Source of the DNA: an uncultured Nitrospina sp.
Lineage (GTDB): Bacteria > Nitrospinota > Nitrospinia > Nitrospinales > VA-1
DNA length: 7,037 bases
Direction: 5' to 3'
Assembly (NCBI GenBank): GCA_950072225.1
Contig: CATMOP010000102.1
Coordinates: forward strand, 1 to 7,037
Part shown: positions 1-5,955 of the stretch, piece after piece
How positions within the stretch are numbered: position 1 is the first letter of the stretch
Layout of the letters: each line of letters starts with the position of its first letter
Position numbers and translations under genes: made by a program
The notes under the pieces: generated by a model
The model's database searches: none
The model's input: the letters and a program-made list of their open reading frames with translations, nothing else
What the model was told of the DNA's origin: nothing

Positions 1-131
1 ATTGTATAAAATTAATATTAAAGAAGCATTAATTCGGCGTTAAAATTTTTTAATGTTGGATGAGGGAATTTTAAAGAAGGTTTGGTGCAGGAGTGGTCAA
101 AAAATAACGGGCAGTTTAATAACGGCGGATG

Positions 132-812
132 TCAATTCAGCAGGCTCTCCAGATCCAGGACTGCCTTCAAATAGGTATCTTGAACCCTTTTGAGGTTCTT
201 TTCCAGCCAAAGGTCGGCAAAATTCGGGGGGAAGCGGGCGAATCCTTTTATCTGGTTGATGGCCAGACGGCAATCCCGATACCAGGAAATATTTTTCTTG
301 GCCTTAAATATTTTCATGGCTTTTTTAAATTCCTCGATTGCGGAATCCGGTTTCCTGTCACCAAAATATGCAAACGCCAAGCCCACCCGGCCCAATCCCT
401 CTTTGGGATTTAATATGACCGTTTGTTTGAAAGCTTCGAGGGCCTGTGAATATTGTTGCAAGGCCGCAAGGGCATTGGCATGGTGAAACCAGGAGTCGTA
501 GTGACCGGGGTTGGATTCTGTTAGTGCTTTGGACATCTCGGCGGTTTTATCCAGTTTTCCTAGACGTGAATACGCATTAGTAAGTTTAAGTTTTGCGTAA
601 AGAATAATATCTGGAGGAGGATTGGCATCAAGGGTTTTTTGCCAGTATTTAACGGCATCTTCAAAAAATTCATCCTTATCCAGATTCCGCGCTTTTTCCA
701 GAAGGCTTTTATAACTTTCCTCAGATAAGGCCAGAGAAGGCAATAGAAAGAGGGAAACTAGCAGATAGAAAGTGATTATTGCTAATCTGGGAAAATTTGA
801 ATTAATCTTCAT
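132..812 (-). CDS. Secreted/periplasmic TPR-repeat protein
   Basis: The 226-residue product starts with a short basic stretch, a hydrophobic core (about residues 10-29) and a small-residue end (LALS, then EES), which looks like a Sec signal peptide cut near residue 30. It is probably periplasmic or membrane-tethered. The rest is helical with TPR-like units at about 33-66, 70-103, 104-137 (clearest: an A-L-Q-Q-Y-x-x-A-L core ending in L-N-P) and 138-171. The C-terminal 50 residues are basic and rich in W, F and K and show no repeat. TPRs are protein-binding scaffolds, so no enzymatic activity is implied. The gene begins 9 nt after the glnD-like stop on the same strand. No clear Shine-Dalgarno is visible before the ATG, which suggests co-transcription and translational coupling. 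The partner is unknown. The TPR and export calls are firm; the role is not known. Confidence 0.85.
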   Translation of the reverse strand: MKINSNFPRLAIITFYLLVSLFLLPSLALSEESYKSLLEKARNLDKDEFFEDAVKYWQKTLDANPPPDIILYAKLKLTNAYSRLGKLDKTAEMSKALTESNPGHYDSWFHHANALAALQQYSQALEAFKQTVILNPKEGLGRVGLAFAYFGDRKPDSAIEEFKKAMKIFKAKKNISWYRDCRLAINQIKGFARFPPNFADLWLEKNLKRVQDTYLKAVLDLESLLN

Positions 813-821
813 GACAAATAT

Positions 822-3539
822 TTATGAGCTGGGTGTCAGCTCTTCCTGCAAAAATAATGGTTCCCCGGTTAACAGAGGCTGTAGGGATTTTTTAAAAGTT
901 TGAATAAAGTGTTCCTGATTATTCATAATTTTTTCCACATCTTCAGGGCGCAGGTAAAAAACATTTGAAGCGGTACCTTGATGTGTGTGAAGGACGGCTT
1001 TCCGGCATTCCATATTCGCATCAGAAAATACTTTGGTTTCCATCATGAATGTGCCAGGCAAGTTGTGGGTCGATAATTTTACGGATCGCCCGATGGTTTT
1101 CATTTTAAATTTGACTTCCTTAAAAGGGGACTTTTCTGAAATCTTGTGAATGGTCTTTCCTTTGAATATAGATGCCAGCGGCTCCTGGTTGATAAAGATC
1201 CGGCGCAGATCGTCTTGGATACGTTGTTGAATAAAAAAGAAATCTCCGTAGTCAATGGGTTTCCCGGTGGAATCGATAACTTTAAAGACATCAAAAACCT
1301 TGTCGCGAAAGGTCTGAATATTGGCTTCGACAATATCCAATTGGTTGAACGCCAAAACCGCAGAAATCTTATGCAGAAATCCTCGGATATCCTGGGTGCA
1401 GAGGATCAGTTCGGAGGGTCGCCCAGGCATAAAAAGCATTTCTGCCATGAAAGGTTCCCGCGACTGGGTAAATTTATAATAGATTTCCAACTGCGTTTGC
1501 AGTTCCCGGGGAAGGCGAACCATCTTCAGGAACTCCAGTTTAACGTTATTGGGAACACTTTCCCGCTTCTTGTGGTGAAGGGTGTATTGGTAAAATAGTT
1601 TTAATTGCTCGATTTGCGAGGAGGACAGATCCATTTTGGTTCCACCGCGATCCGCGTGGGTAAGCAGAACCAGCATCTTGAGCCTTTCCTTATCATGGTT
1701 GACGAGGTCGAGTACCATGTCATAGGTGTCATCGGCTTCCGGATCGAGAAGCATCAGGTCGTACATGGTCAAATGTTTTTCTACTAAAAAGGAAACGTCA
1801 TCCACCCTTTTTGGATTGTCGCTATAACCCAGGTTATTCAATATCTGTGGGATCATTCTCGCGCCGACCAACTCTTCGTTCTGGTCGCCAACCTTTGCGC
1901 CCTTGCCGATATCGTGTAGTAATACGGAAAGTTTCAGGGCCGTTTTATCTCTTTGGGAGTGATAAAGTTCAGAAAGAAAGGGATCGGCGGTATCACGAAA
2001 TTCCAACCCATTTAAGACGTCCAGAGCGGAAAGTATATGGATATCCGTTGGAAATTTATGCACATAAATATCCTGCAACATGCCTTTCAAATTATTAAAT
2101 TCGGGAATGAAATAATCCCCCAATATTCCGAATTCATGGAGCAGGCGGATGGCTTTTGAAAAAAATTTTCCCCGGATAATGCGTTTGAAGCAGTTCTGGA
2201 TATCCAGTTTGGATTCTTCATCCATGAAAATCGGATACGCCTGATCAACATGTTGCTCAATGGCGCGTATCACTTCATAGGATAAATAATAATTCCTTTC
2301 AGCGACCCAGATAAAAACCTTGAACAGCCATAAAGGTTCCTGGGTGAACAGATTTTCAGGATTTTTCTCAAAGTAAATTTGATTCTGCGTATTGAGGGCA
2401 AAGAACTCTGAAAGGCATTTCTTTTTTTTGGTGTCTGCCGCCATACTCTCCCAATATAGGTTCCGGCTAAACCGCTTAAGAGGATAAACAGCATCATAAA
2501 AATAAGTTTTGAAAAAGGTCTTAACATCGAATCCCATAGACTGTGCAATTTTTTCCCGCACTTCAAAGCTCATGGAATCCCGGTGCGTGCCTTTCTGGAA
2601 AGCATGCAGAAATAACCGGATCCGGGATAAAATGTGGAGCCCGTTTTGCATGCTCTTATAGGCCAATGGACTCAGCAGATTTTTTGCAAACAATTCATTG
2701 AGCAGTTCAAACTGGTTGGTGGTGTTCAGGTTTTGAAGAAACCGTACAGATACCAATGCCCAGTACAGGCGGCGCATTTCCTCTTTAATATTCGGTTCCT
2801 GCTGAAAGACGGTATTCTGGACTTCATAACATCCTTCATGACTCAAACAATGTTTTTGAATCTCCTCGCGATAAAGCAAACTGACCGTTTTAATAGAACT
2901 TTTGAATTCGCTATAAACCAGAGAGTTGCCGGCTACAAAACGATGCTCCAAAAGAGCCATAAATTCGGGAACCTTGGCGGGGTCTTGGTCCTTTTCAAAC
3001 GTTTCATTTTCGGTGTAGCAGGCATTTATGGTGGCGGGAAATATATCTTGAAAGATGAACAGGTACTCAAAATGCCGGATTATTTGCTCAGCAGAGTTTT
3101 TGTCGCTTTCACTGACAGATGATTCTGAAACGATTTCGATGTCCACATCTGATCGGAAATACATTTCCTCTCTGCCATACCCGCCACGCGCAACAATGGC
3201 AATGGGGACAGATTGAGTAGTCCACTCCTGATTATTCTGGTGATTGAAGTACCAGACAGCAGAATAAAAACTGGCTTGTACGAGAGTGTCTACCAATGCA
3301 GTTTGCTTGAGCAACAACAAGTGGCAGTTGTCGGAGTCTCTGCACTCTTTTTGGAGCAGGCCGGTTTCTTTCTGGACCAGTTCAATTGCCCGGTCTTTAA
3401 AACCCAGATAAAATTTCTGCGGATCGATGTCAGAGTTGTTGGACGATTGTCCTGCTTGATGAAGCGAAACTATTTTTTGTTGAAGTTTTTGCCGGTATGT
3501 TTCGACAAGTTTGCGGTTGGATTGGTATAAATCACTCAT
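822..3539 (-). CDS. glnD: [Protein-PII] uridylyltransferase / uridylyl-removing enzyme-like protein (GlnD family)
   Basis: GlnD adds UMP to PII signal proteins when glutamine is low and removes it when glutamine is high, so it is the cytoplasmic nitrogen sensor. The 905 residues match the family's usual length (about 850-950) and domain order. The nucleotidyltransferase motif is at 119-133 (GGYGR, then SDVD, with both metal-binding Asp). The PII-UTase linker region is at about 200-450. An HD hydrolase domain follows at about 490-630, with H494, H501, the HD pair 542-543 in HDIGKG, H589 and the THAD at 627-630. The first ACT domain is at about 708-770 (D-I-R-G-F-L-H-K-I core). A second, weaker ACT is at about 817-868 (N-L-P-G, later N-V-F-Y-L). 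The HD loop (KGAKVGDQNEE) differs from the common KGRGGDHSE. A good promoter lies upstream (3582-3610), but the ATG has only a poor ribosome binding site. A secreted TPR gene follows directly. Family is certain; a PII substrate is inferred. Confidence 0.9.
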   Translation of the reverse strand: MSDLYQSNRKLVETYRQKLQQKIVSLHQAGQSSNNSDIDPQKFYLGFKDRAIELVQKETGLLQKECRDSDNCHLLLLKQTALVDTLVQASFYSAVWYFNHQNNQEWTTQSVPIAIVARGGYGREEMYFRSDVDIEIVSESSVSESDKNSAEQIIRHFEYLFIFQDIFPATINACYTENETFEKDQDPAKVPEFMALLEHRFVAGNSLVYSEFKSSIKTVSLLYREEIQKHCLSHEGCYEVQNTVFQQEPNIKEEMRRLYWALVSVRFLQNLNTTNQFELLNELFAKNLLSPLAYKSMQNGLHILSRIRLFLHAFQKGTHRDSMSFEVREKIAQSMGFDVKTFFKTYFYDAVYPLKRFSRNLYWESMAADTKKKKCLSEFFALNTQNQIYFEKNPENLFTQEPLWLFKVFIWVAERNYYLSYEVIRAIEQHVDQAYPIFMDEESKLDIQNCFKRIIRGKFFSKAIRLLHEFGILGDYFIPEFNNLKGMLQDIYVHKFPTDIHILSALDVLNGLEFRDTADPFLSELYHSQRDKTALKLSVLLHDIGKGAKVGDQNEELVGARMIPQILNNLGYSDNPKRVDDVSFLVEKHLTMYDLMLLDPEADDTYDMVLDLVNHDKERLKMLVLLTHADRGGTKMDLSSSQIEQLKLFYQYTLHHKKRESVPNNVKLEFLKMVRLPRELQTQLEIYYKFTQSREPFMAEMLFMPGRPSELILCTQDIRGFLHKISAVLAFNQLDIVEANIQTFRDKVFDVFKVIDSTGKPIDYGDFFFIQQRIQDDLRRIFINQEPLASIFKGKTIHKISEKSPFKEVKFKMKTIGRSVKLSTHNLPGTFMMETKVFSDANMECRKAVLHTHQGTASNVFYLRPEDVEKIMNNQEHFIQTFKKSLQPLLTGEPLFLQEELTPSS

Positions 3540-3562
3540 GCCGGAGCGCTAAACTCAAAAGT

Positions 3563-3580
3563 TATTGAACCCGATCAATA
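3563..3580. promoter_or_regulatory. Inverted repeat over the predicted glnD transcription start (operator candidate)
   Basis: A perfect 6-bp inverted repeat, TATTGA-N6-TCAATA, begins one base downstream of the -10 box of the glnD-like promoter. It spans about -5 to +13 relative to the inferred start near 3575. That position suits a repressor operator, or a small hairpin at the 5' end of the leader. The binding factor is unknown, and six-base arms can arise by chance in AT-rich DNA. Confidence 0.35.
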
Positions 3581-3581
3581 G

Positions 3582-3610
3582 ATTATAAACAGGTTTTTTC
3601 TGCCTATCAA
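3582..3610 (-). promoter_or_regulatory. Sigma-70 promoter of the glnD-TPR unit
   Basis: Read on the minus strand, this is TTGATA (3605-3610), a 17-nt spacer and TATAAT (3582-3587). The -10 is perfect, the -35 matches 5 of 6 positions and the spacing is optimal. The predicted start is an A near 3575, giving a leader of about 36 nt before the ATG at 3539. This implies that glnD can be transcribed independently of aroF, despite sharing its orientation and lying 199 nt downstream. Confidence 0.7.
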
Positions 3611-3738
3611 AGCCGTTTCAGAATAAACCTAAAATGCTAAAAATTCAAGGGCTTACCGCTCGGCTCGGGGCCAGCTAGCAATAACTTTTTCTTGCAAGCA
3701 AGAGGTTGTCTCGGCTGAAAGAGCCATTGCCTCCCTCG

Positions 3739-4755
3739 CTAGAGGGTGCGGCCCATTAATTCGGCGAAGGGCCGCAGATTTTCCATTAGCCGGGCAAATT
3801 TTTCCGGTTTCAAGGACTGCGGTCCGTCAGAAAAAGCATTGACCGGATCGGGGTGAACCTCGATGATCAGCCCATCGGCACCGGCGGCAATAGATGCGCG
3901 TGACATGGATTCAACCATTTCCCAATGCCCGGTCGCATGGCTGGGGTCTATGATGATGGGGAGATGGGTTTCCTTTTTCAGAACCGGTATACAGCTGATA
4001 TCTAGAGTATTTCGGGTCGCGGTTTCAAAGGTGCGGATGCCTCGTTCGCAAAGAATCACCTGCTGGTTGCCTTCGGAAAGAATATATTCGGCGGACATCA
4101 GAAACTCCTTAATGGTGTTCATCATGCCCCGTTTCAAAAGAATGGGTTTGTCTACCCTCCCCAGCTCTTTCAATAATGAGAAATTCTGCATATTCCTGGC
4201 TCCGACTTGAATGACATCGGCATATTTTGCAACCAGATCTATTTCACGGGGGTTCATAACTTCGGTGACAATGGGCAGTCCGGAAACCTCCTTGGCAGCG
4301 GCCAGTAATTTGAGTCCGTCCTCTTCAAGTCCCTGAAAGCTATAGGGGGAAGTTCGAGGCTTGTAAGCGCCTCCTCTCAGAAAGTTTGCTCCGGAACCTT
4401 TAACCAGATTCGCGGTCGTGCATATCTGTTCCTTGCTTTCCACCGAGCACGGGCCCGCGATGATGGCGATAGCAGTTCCACCGATGGCCACCCCATCGGC
4501 TTGAATCACCGAGTTGCTGGATTTAACTTCACGGCTGGCAAGTTTGTAGGGCTTCAGAATAGGGAATACGCTTTCTACCCCGCCCATGGTTTCAATGGAT
4601 TGAAGGCGGTCTTTTCCTCGTTCATCGCCCACGGCCCCAATAACTTTGCGTTCCACACCGACAATGGCATGGGGGGTATAGCCGAGTTTCCGGATAGTGT
4701 CTTCAACCTTTTCTATTTCCTCCGGGGTTGCATCCGGAGCCATCACGATGATCAT
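3739..4755 (-). CDS. aroF: 3-deoxy-7-phosphoheptulonate synthase (DAHP synthase), type I-beta with regulatory N-domain
   Basis: The enzyme condenses phosphoenolpyruvate with erythrose 4-phosphate to DAHP, the first step of the shikimate pathway, in the cytoplasm. The 338 residues match the Thermotoga-type enzyme length. Residues 1-67 form a ferredoxin-like domain (starting MIIVM) that in this family mediates feedback inhibition by aromatic amino acids. The (beta/alpha)8 barrel follows. GPCSVES (101-107) carries the metal-binding Cys103. GGAYKPRTSPYSFQG (128-142) is the substrate loop. KRG (208-210) lies in the active site. The other metal ligands are H273 in DPSHATG, E299 in IIEVHP and D310 in SDGPQSL, so all catalytic residues are present. 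A GAGG ribosome binding site (4766-4769) lies 10 nt before the chosen ATG; Met5 is a less likely start. It sits 77 nt downstream of a truncated glutamate synthase gene. I see no strong terminator after it. Confidence 0.95.
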   Translation of the reverse strand: MIIVMAPDATPEEIEKVEDTIRKLGYTPHAIVGVERKVIGAVGDERGKDRLQSIETMGGVESVFPILKPYKLASREVKSSNSVIQADGVAIGGTAIAIIAGPCSVESKEQICTTANLVKGSGANFLRGGAYKPRTSPYSFQGLEEDGLKLLAAAKEVSGLPIVTEVMNPREIDLVAKYADVIQVGARNMQNFSLLKELGRVDKPILLKRGMMNTIKEFLMSAEYILSEGNQQVILCERGIRTFETATRNTLDISCIPVLKKETHLPIIIDPSHATGHWEMVESMSRASIAAGADGLIIEVHPDPVNAFSDGPQSLKPEKFARLMENLRPFAELMGRTL

Positions 4756-4781
4756 TGAACGCTCGCCTCAAAAGGGGAACT

Positions 4782-4817
4782 AAAAAACCAGTATATCATT
4801 CCGGATTAAGTATCTGG
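4782..4817 (-). terminator. Possible imperfect rho-independent terminator of the glutamate synthase-like gene
   Basis: Read on the minus strand, CCAG-ATA pairs with TAT-CTGG (one bulged A) around a 15-nt loop that contains TCCGGA, and six T follow at once (4782-4787). It lies 16 nt after the stop codon at 4833-4835. The stem is AT-rich and bulged, so termination may be weak. It overlaps the aroF promoter candidate, so only one of the two readings may be right. Confidence 0.35.
4790..4798 (-). promoter_or_regulatory. Possible extended -10 promoter for aroF
   Basis: The minus strand reads TGATATACT: an extended -10 TG, one base, and TATACT (5 of 6 matches to TATAAT). The sequence 17 nt further upstream (TCCAGA) is a poor -35, so activity would depend on the extended element. 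The inferred start near 4783 gives a leader of about 28 nt that includes the GAGG ribosome binding site. It would let aroF be expressed even though the gene upstream is broken. Confidence 0.35.
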
Positions 4818-4832
4818 AGAGTAAAATAACTA

Positions 4833-4982
4833 CTAAACACCTCCATATTTAATTCCTGACAGGTCGGCCATTTCTCGATTCCAGGTGGTGAGGTCGTTGC
4901 TTTCGAATTCATTGATATGTAGATGACCACAGGCTCTTGCCATTACTCTAATTAAATCGACGGAGGCCTCGAAAAGGGCATG
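4833..4982 (-). pseudogene. C-terminal remnant of an FMN-binding glutamate synthase-like protein
   Basis: Translating the minus strand down to the TAG at 4833-4835 gives about 49 residues without a stop. They include HALFEASVDL, VMARACGH, DLTTW and REMADLSG, and the chain ends in KYGGV. From memory this matches the conserved C-terminus of the FMN-binding glutamate synthase family (GltB2-like), which moves ammonia nitrogen from glutamine to 2-oxoglutarate. Only the tail remains: the FMN and glutamate-binding barrel is absent, because recognisable sequence stops at about 4982, where the oppositely oriented sigma-54 regulator begins. No start codon or RBS context supports a gene this short. The tail itself has no internal damage, so the truncation looks recent or artificial. 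It lies upstream of aroF and glnD in the same orientation. Family identification rests on recalled motifs only. Confidence 0.7.
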
Positions 4983-4985
4983 CGA
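4978..4985. other. Head-to-head breakpoint between two 5'-truncated genes
   Basis: Glutamate synthase-like coding sequence on the minus strand remains recognisable up to about 4982. Sigma-54 activator coding sequence on the plus strand is recognisable from about 4979-4985 (H-A-M-V-R-V-N-C). Neither continues on the other side. The junction contains the 6-bp palindrome GCATGC (4978-4983). There is no insertion sequence end or target duplication. It may be a rearrangement joint with microhomology, or an assembly or cloning chimera. Confidence 0.65.
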
Positions 4986-5802
4986 TGGTTCGGGTCAATT
5001 GTGCGTCCATTCCCAGGGAACTTTATGAAAGCAAATTTTTTGGTCACATTAAGGGGGCTTTTACCGGGGCGGTTCGGGACAGGGTAGGTCGGTTTGAACT
5101 GGCCAATAAGGGGACCTTGTTCCTGGATGAAATTGGTGAAATCCCATTGGATTTACAAAGTAAGCTTCTACGGGTCCTGCAGGAAGGTACTTTCGAGAGG
5201 GTGGGAGACGAAAAAACCCGACATGTAGATGTCCGAATCATTGCCGCCAGTAATCGTGATTTAAAGGCGGAAGTGGAACGGGGAAATTTTCGAGAAGACC
5301 TTTTTTACCGTTTAAACGTTTTTCCCATAAATGTGCCACCGCTTAGACAAAGAAAAGAGGATACTCCTTTATTGGCCGCCTATTTATTGAGGCTTGCAGC
5401 AAAAAAATTTAAGACAGACGAACCGCGATTGAGCAAAGCCAATGTGCTGCAATTAACAAACTACGATTGGCCGGGAAACGTGAGGGAACTGCAAAATATT
5501 ATTGAGCGTTCCGTTATTATTTCCCAAAAGGGAATATTGAAGTTCGATTTGCCAAAAACCAAAACAGAAAAAAATGGATCACCGATTCGGACTGGGACAA
5601 AGAGCAATTCCAGGAGGAGAAAATATTAACTTTTGCGGAAATCAGGAAGTTGGATCAGGAAAATATCTTAAAGGCACTCAAAAAAACCGGGGGGAAAGTT
5701 TTCGGCAACGATGGTGCGGCGCAATTGTTGGGTACTCCTCCCACAACGCTGGTATCCAGAATGAAAAAATTCCCCGCTAAGGGTGGGGCCAATGAGCAAT
5801 AG
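4979..5802 (+). pseudogene. Sigma-54-dependent transcriptional activator, 5'-truncated and frameshifted
   Basis: This is the 3' part of an NtrC/FhlA-type activator, which uses ATP hydrolysis to open sigma-54 promoters. Counting from the ATG at 4985: GAFTGA sigma-54 contact loop at 24-29, Walker B TLFLDEIG at 44-51, sensor I near 85-93 (AASN), FREDLFYRLNVFPI with the arginine-finger region at 102-115, and sensor II WPGNVREL at 162-169. Walker A (GxxGxGK) and any sensory domain are missing: an in-frame TAA lies at 4949-4951, and the sequence before 4979 belongs to another gene. At A7 (5568-5574) the frame is lost, and the zero frame stops at 5627-5629. In the -1 frame, coding continues with WITDSDWD, then a Fis-type HTH (GGKVFG, GAAQLLG, PPTTLVSRMKKF), to TAG at 5800-5802. 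As written it makes neither an active ATPase nor a DNA-binding protein. Sequencing error could explain the frameshift, but not the missing 5' end. Confidence 0.85.
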
Positions 5803-5851
5803 TTTTTATTGGCTAGCAACGATACTCGCGGCTTAAGGAGCCCCTGCCCAG

Positions 5852-5886
5852 TTCCCTCCCACGGCCAGTGTAGGGAATATTTTTAT
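5852..5886 (+). terminator. Probable rho-independent terminator after the sigma-54 regulator
   Basis: TTCCCT (5852-5857) pairs with AGGGAA (5872-5877). An inner CAC/GTG pair closes a 5-nt loop across a small internal bulge, and the T-rich tract TATTTTTAT follows at once. It lies 50 nt after the regulator's distal stop (5800-5802) and 70 nt before the next start, so it separates the two plus-strand units. Confidence 0.5.
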
Positions 5887-5888
5887 GC

Positions 5889-5917
5889 TTAAATTATGGA
5901 GCGATTTCCCTTAGAAT
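5889..5917 (+). promoter_or_regulatory. Weak sigma-70 promoter candidate for the TPR-FGE gene
   Basis: TTAAAT (5889-5894), a 17-nt spacer and TAGAAT (5912-5917) lie directly after the terminator hairpin. The -10 matches 5 of 6 positions and the -35 only 3 of 6. The inferred start near 5924 gives a leader of about 32 nt. No sigma-54 type -24/-12 element is visible here. Confidence 0.3.
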
Positions 5918-5955
5918 AACCGCTATAGACTGACTTCAAATTAAGGATAGGACCT

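Noticed and set aside
27..55. AT-rich inverted repeat CATTAA...TTAATG in the non-coding left edge (1-131)
   Set aside because: Short arms in very AT-rich DNA, no GC stem and no proper T tract in the direction of the upstream gene. I see no gene, promoter or clear terminator in 1-131.
1146..1598. 150-codon plus-strand ORF inside the glnD-like gene
   Set aside because: It is antisense to a well-conserved coding region and has no recognisable domain or ribosome binding site; the other plus-strand ORFs within 822-3539 are likewise shadows.
3733..3746. CCCTC-N4-GAGGG hairpin over the aroF stop codon as a terminator
   Set aside because: The stem is good, but no T tract follows on the minus strand. 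A second small hairpin near 3690-3705 (TCTTG/CAAGA) is followed by A, not T, in the gene's direction.
5574..5780. 68-codon plus-strand ORF starting at ATG 5574
   Set aside because: It lies in the third frame, which matches neither the AAA+ part nor the HTH part of the regulator. The real continuation is the frame ending at 5802.
4985..5802. Mobile element or prophage boundary at the gene junction
   Set aside because: No transposase, terminal inverted repeats, target-site duplication, tRNA gene or integrase is visible on either side.
5788..5813. GCCAAT...ATTGGC inverted repeat around the regulator's distal stop
   Set aside because: Six-base arms around a 14-nt loop with no T tract after it. 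The hairpin at 5852-5877 is the better terminator.
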